The notes: generated from the letters alone by a model not told the origin. Positions 26,015 to 35,033 are shown, numbered from the stretch's first letter. The stretch is DNA of 64,000 nt from CBDCVA01 sp965222935 [NCBI: Candidatus Latescibacterota bacterium] (GCA_965222935.1 CBDCVA010000002.1:1674001-1738000); one strand, 5' to 3'. Program-made: numbers and translations.

Positions 26015-26554
26015 GTGGAAAAAACCTTCGTCCTGCTCAAGCCCGACGCCGTCGCCCGAGGGCTGGTCGGGCGCATCGTCAGTCGCTTTGAGGATGCCGG
26101 CCTACACCTCGAGGCCGCGCGCGCCCTCACGCCGTCCAGAGACCTGATCACTAGCCATTACCCCGAATCCTCCGACTGGCTGACGACCGTCGGCGGCAAG
26201 ACCCTCGAGAGCTACGCGGCCGACGGCCTCGATCCGGCGGCCGATCTCGGTATCAACGACCCCGAGGCCATCGGCCGGCTGGTCAAGGGCTGGCTCGTGG
26301 ATTACATTTCCAGTGGCCCCGTCGTTGCCATGATCTGGCGCGGTAACAGGGTGGTCAGCCAGGTCCGCAAGCTGGTCGGCCACACGCTCCCTTCGCACGC
26401 CGTCCCCGGCACGATCCGAGGCGATTTCTCGTCCGATTCCGCCGAGTTAGCCAATCGCGAGGGGCGCCCCGTGCGCAACCTCATCCACGCCTCCGGCGAC
26501 CCCGAGGAGGCCGCACGCGAGATCGCCCTCTGGTTCGGTGACGGCGCCTCATAG
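26015..26554 (+). CDS. ndk: Nucleoside diphosphate kinase, long form
   Basis: Exchanges the gamma phosphate between nucleoside di- and triphosphates. KTFVLLKPDAVARGLVGRIV is the family N-terminus, the nucleotide loop is HTLPSHAVPGTIRGDF, and the phosphorylated His lies in NLIHASGDPEEA. At 179 residues it is about 30 longer than usual. The extra part (DWLTTVGGKTLESYAADG to GWLVDY) sits between the first helix pair and the GPVVAMIW strand. GTG start with GGGGAGGGGG upstream. tmk follows after 5 bases. Confidence 0.92.
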   Translation: MEKTFVLLKPDAVARGLVGRIVSRFEDAGLHLEAARALTPSRDLITSHYPESSDWLTTVGGKTLESYAADGLDPAADLGINDPEAIGRLVKGWLVDYISSGPVVAMIWRGNRVVSQVRKLVGHTLPSHAVPGTIRGDFSSDSAELANREGRPVRNLIHASGDPEEAAREIALWFGDGAS

Positions 26555-26559
26555 AGTCC

Positions 26560-27183
26560 ATGCCGTTCATCAGCTTCGAGGGGATCGACGGGAGTGGCAA
26601 GACCACGCAGGCTGCCCTGTTGGCGGCCGCGCTTCGTCAAGCGGGCCACGAGGCGCTCCTGGTCCGCGAGCCCGGCGGAACCCCCGCAAGCGAGGCGATC
26701 CGTTCCGTCCTTCTGACCCCCGGGCACCGCCTTTGCACCGAGTCCGAGCTCTTCCTCTTTCTGGCCGCGCGCGCCCAGGTCGTCCGGAGCGTCATCCACC
26801 CCGCCCTCGAAGCGGGCCGGGTCGTCGTTGCCGACCGGTTTGCCGATTCAACCCTGGCCTATCAGGGTTACGGTCGCGGCCTGGACCCGGAGTGGCTCGC
26901 CCAGCTCAACGAACGCGCCACGGGTGGTTTGCAGCCCCATCTCACGATCCTGATGGACATCGACCCCCGGATCGCCCACGCCCGGACCGCCCCGATCTCA
27001 CTTCTCACCGATCCACTCGAGAGTGAGGGGGTAGCCTTCCAGCGCCGCGTCCGGGAGGGCTACCTTGAGATCGCCCGGAAACAACCGCGCATTCGGGTGT
27101 TGGACGGCGCCAGGGCCCAGGAAGCTCTCGCCGCCGAGATCCACGCTCTGGTTGAGGGACTCCTGGTCCCGGTGGCATCCTGA
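26560..27183 (+). CDS. tmk: Thymidylate kinase
   Basis: 207 residues. The P-loop is FEGIDGSGKTTQAALL (residues 6-21), followed by the DR(Y/F)-type motif REPGGTPASEAIR and VADRFADSTLAYQGYGRG. It phosphorylates dTMP to dTDP, the substrate of the neighbouring Ndk. The LID region is shortened, and the segment TAPISLLTDPLESEGVAFQR replaces the usual RxxxxDRxE-type lid. Confidence 0.94.
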   Translation: MPFISFEGIDGSGKTTQAALLAAALRQAGHEALLVREPGGTPASEAIRSVLLTPGHRLCTESELFLFLAARAQVVRSVIHPALEAGRVVVADRFADSTLAYQGYGRGLDPEWLAQLNERATGGLQPHLTILMDIDPRIAHARTAPISLLTDPLESEGVAFQRRVREGYLEIARKQPRIRVLDGARAQEALAAEIHALVEGLLVPVAS

Positions 27184-27230
27184 CCCCATCGAAGCACGTT
27201 CTCATACGGCCCCGCCCGTTGGGACATCAT

Positions 27231-27251
27231 CCTGGGCTTGTCCAAGGGTGG
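27231..27251 (+). repeat. Dispersed intergenic repeat, copy 3
   Basis: Reads CCTGGGCTTGTCCAAGGG, two changes from the commonest form. Lies between tmk and the peptide-binding lipoprotein gene. Confidence 0.55.
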
Positions 27252-27374
27252 AGGCTATCCCGCGACGTGCTAGACCAGCGCGCACTTCGCTTGACGGGCC
27301 GCTCCCTGGCCCGCTATCCTGCTGCGGTGCAGTGATCCCAATGGGCTTCATGACGTTGTTGGAGGAGGATGACG

Positions 27375-29171
27375 ATGCGAATCGTGCGCGATAGATTGGC
27401 CGTTGCTATGGCCCTTTCCCTGGCGCTCTCGTGCATCACCGGCTGTGGCAAGCCGGAGGGGCCCCCGGAAGAGAGCGGTATGGTCCTCCGGCTGGCGAGC
27501 GCCTCGCACATCAAGGGGTTCGACCCGGTCCACGCGGGCGATTCGCCCTCCATCGCCGTCATGGCCCTGGCATACGAGCCGCTCTTGCAATACAAGTACC
27601 TCGAAAGGCCCTATGCCGTCGAGCCTTGTCTCGCCGCCGGGATGCCCGAGGTGAGAGCCGATGGCCTCGTCTACCGCTTCCGCATCCGGCGCGGCATTCG
27701 TTTCGTGGACGACCCGTGTTTCGCCGCCTCGGGCGGCGCGGGCCGCGAGTTGGTCGCCGAGGATTTCATCTACGCTTTCAAGCGCCTGGCCGACGTCAAG
27801 ACTCAGCCCACCGGCTGGTGGATCTTCGATGGCAAGATTGTGGGCCTTGACGCGTTCTACAAAGCCTCCGCGACGGAAAACGGCGTTGACTACGATAGGC
27901 CCGTCGAGGGTCTGCGGGCGCCCGATCCCTACACTCTGGAGATCGAGCTGACCGGACCGTATCCGCAGCTCCTGTACGTCCTGGCCATGACGTACACCTC
28001 CGCCGTGGCCCGCGAGGCCGTCGAACACTACGGCGAAGAGTTCCTCAACCACCCGGTGGGCACGGGCCCCTACCGTCTGGAGCGCTGGGCACGCGGCTCG
28101 AAGGTGGTTCTCGTGCGTAACCCCGGTTGGCGCGGCGAGACCTACCCCGCGATGGGAGAGGAAGACGACCGCGAACTGGGCCTCCTGGACGACGCGGGTA
28201 AAGCCGTGCCCTTCATCGACCGCATCGAACGAACGATCCTGGTCGAGTCCCAGCCCCGCTGGCTCCAGTTCATGAAGGGCCAGTTCGATGCCGGCGGCAT
28301 CCCCAAGGACAACTACGATTCCGCCATTGGCCCCGACCGCGAGTTGTTGCCCGAGATGGAGGGGAAGGGCATCAAGCTCTTGAAGACGCCGACCCTGGTC
28401 GTCACTTACGCCGCCTTCAACCTGGACGACCCCGTGCTGGGCGCGCATAAGCTCTTGCGGCAGGCGATGGCCCACGCTTACGACATCGAGCGGCGCATCG
28501 AAATCTTCGCCAATGGCCGCGCCATCCCCGCGCACGGGCCGCTGCCGCCGGGCCTCTTCGGGTACGACGCCGACTATCGGAATCCCTACCGTGACTACGA
28601 CGTCGCCAAAGCAAAGGCGCTTCTGGCCGAGGCGGGGTTCCCCGATGGGGGTGGGCTTCCCGCCTTCGCTTACGACTACGTGGCCTCGACGACCGCGCGG
28701 CAGCAGGCGGAGCTCTTCAAGCGCGAGATGGCCGAGATCGGGATCGAGATCGAGCTCAACGCCAGCACCTGGCCGCAGTTCCTCGAGCGCGTCAAGGGCC
28801 GCAAGGCGCAGATCTGGGGCCTCGCCTGGGGCGCGGACTACCCCGACCCCGAGAACTTCCTTCAACTCCTGTACGGACCCAACAGTTCCCCCGGACCCAA
28901 TGGCTCGAACTTCGATCATCCCGAGTACAACGAACTTTACGACCGGATGCGAATCATGCCCAACGGCGATGAGCGGCTCCGCCTGATTCGCCGCATGGTG
29001 GATATCGTCTCCGAGGAGTGCCCTTGGATCCTCGGCACGCATCCCTTCGCCTACACCCTCCAACAGGCCTGGCTCAAGAACTATAAGCCTCACGAGGTCG
29101 GCCATGGCTTGGCCAGGTACTATCGTATAGACTCCGACCTGCGGAACAAGCTTTTGGCGGAGAAGTTCTGA
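27375..29171 (+). CDS. Oligopeptide ABC transporter substrate-binding lipoprotein (SBP_bac_5)
   Basis: About 598 residues. GGAGGAGG touches an ATG at 27369, so the ATG at 27375 (spacing 6) is preferred. The signal peptide ends in the lipobox CITGC (Cys24). DppA/OppA family features follow: LRLASASHIKGFDPVHA, YEPLLQYKYLERP, RFRIRRGIRFVDDP, NHPVGTGPYRLERW, and KAKALLAEAGFPDGGG in the third domain. Matching DppB and DppC permeases lie 4 kb downstream, after four unrelated genes. No ATPase is seen. Confidence 0.9.
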   Translation: MRIVRDRLAVAMALSLALSCITGCGKPEGPPEESGMVLRLASASHIKGFDPVHAGDSPSIAVMALAYEPLLQYKYLERPYAVEPCLAAGMPEVRADGLVYRFRIRRGIRFVDDPCFAASGGAGRELVAEDFIYAFKRLADVKTQPTGWWIFDGKIVGLDAFYKASATENGVDYDRPVEGLRAPDPYTLEIELTGPYPQLLYVLAMTYTSAVAREAVEHYGEEFLNHPVGTGPYRLERWARGSKVVLVRNPGWRGETYPAMGEEDDRELGLLDDAGKAVPFIDRIERTILVESQPRWLQFMKGQFDAGGIPKDNYDSAIGPDRELLPEMEGKGIKLLKTPTLVVTYAAFNLDDPVLGAHKLLRQAMAHAYDIERRIEIFANGRAIPAHGPLPPGLFGYDADYRNPYRDYDVAKAKALLAEAGFPDGGGLPAFAYDYVASTTARQQAELFKREMAEIGIEIELNASTWPQFLERVKGRKAQIWGLAWGADYPDPENFLQLLYGPNSSPGPNGSNFDHPEYNELYDRMRIMPNGDERLRLIRRMVDIVSEECPWILGTHPFAYTLQQAWLKNYKPHEVGHGLARYYRIDSDLRNKLLAEKF

Positions 29172-29280
29172 GAAAACGCCCTATGGGCAGGCCCTACGGA
29201 GGTTGTGCTATGCGCCGCCGCTATCCGCGTACGGCGGCCTTGAGGCTCCCCCTCGACGATTGAAGGCGCAGGAAACAACA

Positions 29281-30648
29281 TTGGCTAACTTCTCCGACAA
29301 GACGGTGTGGACAGGGGACAACCTGGACATCCTCCGGGGCATGAATAGCGAGTCCGTTGATCTGATCTATCTCGACCCGCCGTTCAATTCCAACCGCAAC
29401 TACGCAGCCCCGGTGGGAAGCAGGGCAGCGGGCGCCGCCTTCAAGGATACCTGGACGCTGTCCGATCTGGACGTCGCGTGGATGGGCCTCATTGCCGACA
29501 AGCAGCCCGCCGTGTACAAGGTGCTGGAGGCCGCCGGATCAACTCACGGCAAGGGGATGCAGTCCTACCTTTGCATGATGGCCGTCCGGCTGTTGGAAAT
29601 GAACCGGGTGCTGAAGGAAACGGGAAGCATCTACCTGCACTGCGACCCCACGGCCAGCCATTACCTGAAACTGCTCATGGACGCGGTGTTCGGGTCGGGG
29701 AACTTCAGGAATGAGGTCTCTTGGAATCGTGCTAACCCTAAGAGCCTTCATGCCGTGAATTTTCCCAACAGTAGAGACATCATCCTCCGGTACTCAAAGT
29801 CAGATAAGGCCACGTTCCATAAGGTGTTCACGGCCCATGATCCGGCCTACGTGGACAAAGCCTATAAGTACACAGATGAAGACGGACGGCGATACCGCCT
29901 CCTCCCTCTTCTCAATCCCAGTAGCGATCGACCCAACCTGACTTATGAGTTTCTGGGAGTCACCAGAGTGTGGAGGTGGAGCCGGGAACGGATGCAGAAA
30001 GCTTACGAGGATGGGGTGGTAGTGCAATTGAAGCCAGGTGCGGTACCTCAGTACAAGTTCTACCTTGAAGACTCGAAAGGCAGAACTGCGACTGACGACT
30101 GGGACGACATTCTTCAAACTGCAGGCCGGGAACGGACTGGCTACCCTACTCAGAAGCCGTTGGCCTTACTGGAGCGCATCATCGAGGCCAGCAGCAACGA
30201 AGGTGATATGGTGCTTGATCCCTTCTGCGGCTGCGCCACGGCGTGCGTTGCGGCGGAGAAGCTGAGCCGTCAGTGGGTCGGTATAGACCTGTCCTCCAAA
30301 GCCGTCGAACTCGTCAACATGAGACTGCGAGCGTTCATGGGCGGCCTGTTCCATTCCAGGCTGGTGACGGCTCGCACCGACATCCCAAGACGGACGGACA
30401 TCGATGCCCCCATACCCTACCGGCAGAACAAGCATGTGCTGTTTGGACGCCAGGAGGGGCGGTGCAATGGGTGCCGAACGGATTTCCCGTTCCGGCTCTT
30501 CGAAGTTGACCACGTTGTGCCGCGATCCCGAGGCGGAACGGACCACCTGGACAATCTGCAACTGCTGTGTGGCCATTGCAACCGAACCAAGGGAGATAGA
30601 CCGCAGGAATATCTAATCGCCCGGCTGAAAGAGGCCGGAATAGCTTGA
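29281..30648 (+). CDS. DNA amino-methyltransferase fused to an HNH domain
   Basis: 455 residues from TTG 29281 (AGGAAA upstream; the frame also reaches a TTG at 29203). Residues 1-355 are a beta-class N6-adenine/N4-cytosine methyltransferase: motif IV DPPFNSNRNY (32-41) comes before motif I VLDPFCGCATACVAA (311-325), with TGYPTQKP between. Residues about 384-440 form an HNH domain with zinc cysteines C395/C398 and C430/C433 and catalytic core VDHVVPRSRGGTDHLDNLQ. No separate nuclease or specificity gene is adjacent. It may be a self-contained modification/restriction enzyme or a homing-type element. Confidence 0.88.
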   Translation: MANFSDKTVWTGDNLDILRGMNSESVDLIYLDPPFNSNRNYAAPVGSRAAGAAFKDTWTLSDLDVAWMGLIADKQPAVYKVLEAAGSTHGKGMQSYLCMMAVRLLEMNRVLKETGSIYLHCDPTASHYLKLLMDAVFGSGNFRNEVSWNRANPKSLHAVNFPNSRDIILRYSKSDKATFHKVFTAHDPAYVDKAYKYTDEDGRRYRLLPLLNPSSDRPNLTYEFLGVTRVWRWSRERMQKAYEDGVVVQLKPGAVPQYKFYLEDSKGRTATDDWDDILQTAGRERTGYPTQKPLALLERIIEASSNEGDMVLDPFCGCATACVAAEKLSRQWVGIDLSSKAVELVNMRLRAFMGGLFHSRLVTARTDIPRRTDIDAPIPYRQNKHVLFGRQEGRCNGCRTDFPFRLFEVDHVVPRSRGGTDHLDNLQLLCGHCNRTKGDRPQEYLIARLKEAGIA

Positions 30649-30665
30649 CGGGGCGGGAGGTCACT

Positions 30666-31628
30666 ATGGTCAGTCTGATCACCGGAGGCACCGGCTTCGT
30701 GGGGGCGCAAGTCGCGCGCATCCTGCTGGAGAAGGGCGAGGGGCGTCCGGTCGTCTTCGACATCAGCCCCTCCACGAAGCGCCTGGACGATGCGGCGGAC
30801 CGGGTCGAGATCGTGCGAGGGGACCTCGGCAATTTCAGCCACGTCCTGGATGTCGTCAAAAAGGCCAGGCCGCAGGTCATCTATCACCTGGGCGGCATGC
30901 TTTCGATACCCTCCGATGCGGACCCGGCAGCCGCGATACGGGCTAATGCCCTCGGGACTTTCCACGTGCTCGAGGCGGCGAGGCTGTTCGAGGTTCCCCA
31001 GGTGCTTTTCTCCAGCACGGTGGCCACCTATGGGTTGGATACGAGAACTGAAGTCATCGACGACTATACGCTGCAACGCCCCCAGCTTTTCTACGGCGCG
31101 ACGAAGGTGTTCGGCGAGCTCATGGGCCTCTTTTACAGGCGGAAATACGGGCTTGATTTCAGAGGCGTGCGGTACCCCTCGGTCGTGGGACCGGGCGTGA
31201 CGACGCCGGCCGTGCTCCAGTACACGTCCTGGATCATCGAGGAGCCCGCCAAGGGCAACCCTTTCACGGCCTGGGTCAGGCCGGAAACAAAGACCACGAT
31301 GGCGTATTTCAAGGACGCGGCCCGAGCGATCGTGAAGCTGGGAGAGGCGCCTCGGGACAACATCAAGACGGTCGTTTACTGCCTTGCCGGCGTCACCCCG
31401 ATCGCCAGCGCCGCGGAATTGGCGGATAGGGTGAGAGCCAAGGTCCCCGGTGCTCGCATCGACTTCGAGCCGGACCCCGAAGTGCAAGGCGTCCTCGACG
31501 AACTCCTTCTGCCCATAGATGAGACCAACGCTCGGGTGGAGTGGGGCTGGAAACCCCAGTACGACCTTGAGCGAATGGTTGACGACTTCCTCCGGGAGCT
31601 CGAACTGAACCCCCAGCGCTACACTTAG
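30666..31628 (+). CDS. Extended SDR, L-threonine 3-dehydrogenase/epimerase-like
   Basis: 320 residues. GGGAGGT precedes ATG 30666. The NAD-binding motif is LITGGTGFVGAQVARIL, the catalytic pair is in FYGATKVFGELMG (YxxxK), and FSSTVATYG holds the catalytic Ser. GLDFRGVRYPSVVGPG and TTMAYFKDAARAIVKL resemble SDR-type threonine dehydrogenases and UDP-sugar epimerases; the first is favoured. It starts 17 bases after the methyltransferase-HNH gene. Confidence 0.8.
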   Translation: MVSLITGGTGFVGAQVARILLEKGEGRPVVFDISPSTKRLDDAADRVEIVRGDLGNFSHVLDVVKKARPQVIYHLGGMLSIPSDADPAAAIRANALGTFHVLEAARLFEVPQVLFSSTVATYGLDTRTEVIDDYTLQRPQLFYGATKVFGELMGLFYRRKYGLDFRGVRYPSVVGPGVTTPAVLQYTSWIIEEPAKGNPFTAWVRPETKTTMAYFKDAARAIVKLGEAPRDNIKTVVYCLAGVTPIASAAELADRVRAKVPGARIDFEPDPEVQGVLDELLLPIDETNARVEWGWKPQYDLERMVDDFLRELELNPQRYT

Positions 31629-31690
31629 CTAAAAGTTGCGCAATAGCAAGATATGGGCTTGGCGGTTTCGGATGACGAGGACGGCAGAAT

Positions 31691-32347
31691 ATGGCAAGAC
31701 AAAACAAGAAGCGGAAGTCTTCTCAAGGTCCTCGACGGCCTCGAATGACTTCAGACAAGATAGCTGAGATAAAGACATGGCTTGAGAGAATGCAAGTCAA
31801 TGCAGCCAGGGCCATCAAGCTATCGGATCGTATGTCTCCTGACGACATGGAGGAATGCAACGACCTTTTTTGGGCGCTGGCAAAGTACACGGAAAACGTG
31901 GAGGAGTCGGTAATCAAACTGGACGACATCAACAAGGGGATCTACCCGTCTCTAGTAGAATTGGAGCAGGAGATATGGAAAGGACTAAAGGGTATGCGGT
32001 CTCGGCTAGCCCATGCCTTTTGGAATATTGATCCACAGATCTTATGGTCAACAGTGACGAAGGATTTTCCAGATCTCATGTCTTTGCTATCAAGCATTAT
32101 TGTTATAGATAAGCCGGTTGGTGATTATGAAGAAATCGATTTCACATTTGAAACTCAACGACTGCTCGGATTGCCGGACGTTGCATCGGGATCGGCCGTA
32201 CAAGCAGGGCATAGTATTCTAGCCCTTTGCTTCGGGCACAATGGAAGAGTTGGGGTATTCCGCGTCGCCCATCAAGGTACGAACAGATTGCTCATGCATT
32301 CTAACTTCGATTCGAAAATTTCTGTATACGGGCGTCGGAAGCGGTAG
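31691..32347 (+). CDS. Orphan HEPN (HepT/DUF86-like) protein with C-terminal extension
   Basis: 218 residues, noticeably AT-richer than its surroundings, suggesting recent transfer. A basic start (MARQNKKRKSSQGPRRPR) is followed by a helical HEPN core with LKGMRSRLAHAFWNIDPQIL. It contains the RNase motif R-x4-H (R103, H108). The Tyr usual two residues after His in HepT toxins (RX4HXY) is Phe110. Residues from about 145 (DYEEIDFTFETQRLLG onward) are not recognised. No MNT partner is adjacent. Confidence 0.65.
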   Translation: MARQNKKRKSSQGPRRPRMTSDKIAEIKTWLERMQVNAARAIKLSDRMSPDDMEECNDLFWALAKYTENVEESVIKLDDINKGIYPSLVELEQEIWKGLKGMRSRLAHAFWNIDPQILWSTVTKDFPDLMSLLSSIIVIDKPVGDYEEIDFTFETQRLLGLPDVASGSAVQAGHSILALCFGHNGRVGVFRVAHQGTNRLLMHSNFDSKISVYGRRKR

Positions 32348-32448
32348 ACAAGAGGAGTACGTACCTTGGGAAGGCTCCGGCAATCGGCAGGTCGTGGTGG
32401 TGGCTGGTCGAGCGAGATGCGCCAATTCGGGTTCAGCACTCATCACCC

Positions 32449-33000
32449 ATGCCGATCCTGAAGCGGGTCCTGACCCCCATCCTGGCTCTCGTGATTCTGG
32501 CGGCCGTCGTGATGATCGGCGGCGCCCTGTTGCCGGAGGCGCACGTCGCCTCGGTCAGCGCGGCGTTTCAACAGCCGCCCGAGACCCTCTGGCCGACGAT
32601 CACGGACTTCGCCTCGTGGCCCTCCTGGAATCCGGGCGTGGTGAGCATGGAGCGGCTGGCCGACCGAGAGGGCCGCGCCGTCTGGCTCCTGACCGATGCC
32701 AACGGGCGGATACCCACCGAGATCATCGAGGCCGCCGCGCCTACCTCCGGGCGTCCGGGCCGCCTGGTGACGCGCATTGCGGACCCCGACCTCCCCTTCG
32801 GCGGAAGCTGGACATGGGACATCGCCCGCTCGGAGGACGGCTGCGTCGTGACGATCACGGAAGCCGGCGAGATCTACAACCCCTCCTTCCGGTTCATATC
32901 GCGCTTCGTCTCCGGCTATACGGCGACGGCGGAATCGTTCCTCAGGGCGCTGGGAAGGAAGTTCGGCGAGGAGGTGAAACCCGTCCCCGAAGGCGGATGA
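32449..33000 (+). CDS. Membrane-anchored SRPBCC-fold protein
   Basis: 183 residues. A single N-terminal hydrophobic helix (PILALVILAAVVMIGGALL) leads into a START/SRPBCC ligand-binding domain: ASVSAAFQQPPETLWPTITD, FASWPSWNPGVVSMERL, WTWDIARSEDGCVVTITEAG. The fold binds hydrophobic ligands. It is probably anchored in the inner membrane with the domain outside. Neighbours give no clear hint. Confidence 0.78.
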   Translation: MPILKRVLTPILALVILAAVVMIGGALLPEAHVASVSAAFQQPPETLWPTITDFASWPSWNPGVVSMERLADREGRAVWLLTDANGRIPTEIIEAAAPTSGRPGRLVTRIADPDLPFGGSWTWDIARSEDGCVVTITEAGEIYNPSFRFISRFVSGYTATAESFLRALGRKFGEEVKPVPEGG

Positions 33001-33196
33001 TCCGTCTGGCTGGGGGCACTCGCGAGGTCGGTGTAGAGGCCGCTGACGGGCCGCGCCGCGCTGTACACTTCGCCCAAGCGCGTCGCCGCCTATCGCCCGC
33101 GGATTGCCCGCATGGCTTCGCTCCCCGTATCTTACCGGTCGGCGGTCGTGCGCGAGCGGCGCTGCTGCGCACCAGCCGCCCAGGGGGGACTTTCCC

Positions 33197-34129
33197 GTGT
33201 TGGCTTATGCGATTCGACGGCTTCTGTACGTTATCCCGCTCGTTTTTGGCGTCGCGCTCATCACGTTCGGGTTGTTCAACGTGACGGGCTGGAACCCGGC
33301 CTACCAGACCCTCGGCCAGAACGCCCGGCCCGAAGCCATCGCCGCTCTGGAACACGAGCTTGGCCTGGATCGACCGCTGCCCATCCAGTTCGTGGATTAC
33401 CTGGGCCAGATCGTCACCATGGATTTCGGTCGGTCGCTCGCCACCCGTCAGAAGATCTCAACCATGATCCTCGATGGCATAGGGCCCTCACTGATGCTGA
33501 CGTTGCCGGTCTTCATCATCGGGCTTGTGGTGGCGATAGCCCTGGGGCTGATCGTCGCTTACTACCGGGCCCGGTTCATCGACCGCGCCATCGTCGTCTT
33601 CACGGTCCTGGGGATGAGCACCACCTCTTTGGCCTACATCATTTTCGGACAGTACTTCCTGGCCTATAAATGGGACTTGTTCCCCATCTCGGGCTTCGAG
33701 TGGGGTCCGGCGGGCGTCAAGTATTTCCTATTGCCCTGGGTCATCTGGCTCGTGGCGGGCCTGGGCGCCCAGGTGCGCTTCTACCGCACCGTCATGCTGG
33801 ACGAGATCGGCCAGGACTACGTCCGCACCGCCTACGCCAAGGGCCTCTCGCGCAATGTCGTCTTGTTCAAACACGTCCTCAAGAACGCCATGATTCCCAT
33901 CATCACCAACGTGGTGATCGTCATTCCCTTCCTCTTCCTGGGGTCTCTTCTCCTGGAGAGCTTCTTCGGCATTCCCGGCCTCGGCAGCATGCTCATCAAT
34001 GCCATCAACAACGTGGATTACCCCGTCATCAAGGCGATGGTCGTGATCCTGGCGGTGCTCTACATCGTTTTCAACCTCATCAGCGACCTTTGCTACGCGC
34101 TGGTGAACCCTCGGGTGCAGTTGAGGTAA
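33197..34129 (+). CDS. Peptide ABC transporter permease, DppB family
   Basis: 310 residues from GTG 33197, with AGGGGGG about 9 bases upstream. The N-terminal helix (LLYVIPLVFGVALITFGLF), the ALEHELGLDRPLPIQFVDYL loop and DFGRSLATRQKI are typical of DppB. DYVRTAYAKGLSRNVVLFKH is the ATPase-coupling loop, and LLESFFGIPGLGSMLINAI follows. It forms a heterodimer with the DppC encoded 5 bases downstream and probably serves the binding lipoprotein at 27375. Confidence 0.93.
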   Translation: MLAYAIRRLLYVIPLVFGVALITFGLFNVTGWNPAYQTLGQNARPEAIAALEHELGLDRPLPIQFVDYLGQIVTMDFGRSLATRQKISTMILDGIGPSLMLTLPVFIIGLVVAIALGLIVAYYRARFIDRAIVVFTVLGMSTTSLAYIIFGQYFLAYKWDLFPISGFEWGPAGVKYFLLPWVIWLVAGLGAQVRFYRTVMLDEIGQDYVRTAYAKGLSRNVVLFKHVLKNAMIPIITNVVIVIPFLFLGSLLLESFFGIPGLGSMLINAINNVDYPVIKAMVVILAVLYIVFNLISDLCYALVNPRVQLR

Positions 34130-34134
34130 GCGCG

Positions 34135-34998
34135 ATGCTGGCTCCAGGATCGCTCACCCGCGACGTCATCCGCAGACTGGCCGACGACCGGCCGGCCGCG
34201 GCTTGCTTCGCCGTGATCGCCGTCTACGTCGCCGTAGCGCTGCTCGCTCATCTAGGCCTCGTGGCGGCGGATTTCGACCGGGAGGTGGGCGCCGCTTACC
34301 AGGCGCCATCGGCCCGCTATTGGCTCGGCACGGATTTCCTGGGCCGCGATGTGCTATTGCGCGTGATTCACGGCGCGAAGATCGCTCTGGGCGTGGGGCT
34401 CATCGCCTCGTTGATCGCCATTCCCATCGGGGCGGGTATGGGTGCGCTCGCAGGCTACTACGGCGGCCTCGTAGATGCCCTGATCGTCTGGCTGTACTCG
34501 ACGGTCAATTCCGTACCGTGGATCCTTTTGATGGTGGCGCTCTCGCTGGTCTTGGGCAAGGGCATCTTCGCCGTCTACGTGGCCATCGGACTCACTAGTT
34601 GGGTGGGCATCTGCCGGCTCATTCGCGGGGAGTTCATCAGGCGCAGGGAGCAGGAGTACGTCCTGGCCGCCACGGCCCTGAACGCGAGCGACCTGCGCCT
34701 CATCTTCCGCCACATCCTTCCCAACGTCGCCCACCTGATCGTCATCGATTTCTCGCTCCGCTTCGTCGGCGCCATCAAGGCCGAGGTCATCCTCAGCTAC
34801 CTGGGCCTAGGTGCGCAGGGGGAGCCCTCGTGGGGCGTCATGATCGCCGACGCGCGTCAGGAGCTCGTCGGACGGGGCGTCTGGTGGCCGGCCGCCGCCG
34901 CCACGCTGGCGATGTTCGTCCTGGTGCTCGCCTTCAATATCTTCGGAGACGCCTTGCGCGATGCCCTCGACCCTAGGCTCCGCCGCGGCGAGGAGTGA
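34135..34998 (+). CDS. Peptide ABC transporter permease, DppC family
   Basis: 287 residues. HWLG-type segment YWLGTDFLGRDVLLRVIHGA, the coupling loop EYVLAATALNASDLRLIFRH and ILSYLGLGAQGEPSWGVMIA identify it. About six membrane helices. It pairs with the upstream DppB. It is only moderately like the orphan DppC at 3047, so the two likely belong to different transporters. Confidence 0.93.
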   Translation: MLAPGSLTRDVIRRLADDRPAAACFAVIAVYVAVALLAHLGLVAADFDREVGAAYQAPSARYWLGTDFLGRDVLLRVIHGAKIALGVGLIASLIAIPIGAGMGALAGYYGGLVDALIVWLYSTVNSVPWILLMVALSLVLGKGIFAVYVAIGLTSWVGICRLIRGEFIRRREQEYVLAATALNASDLRLIFRHILPNVAHLIVIDFSLRFVGAIKAEVILSYLGLGAQGEPSWGVMIADARQELVGRGVWWPAAAATLAMFVLVLAFNIFGDALRDALDPRLRRGEE

Positions 34999-35012
34999 AG
35001 ATGCCGGGCCGT

Positions 35013-35033
35013 CCTGAGCCTGTCGAAGGGCGG
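35013..35033 (+). repeat. Dispersed intergenic repeat, copy 4
   Basis: CCTGAGCCTGTCGAAGGG, the fullest form of the repeat, in the 45-base gap between the convergent dppC-like and sat genes. Confidence 0.65.
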
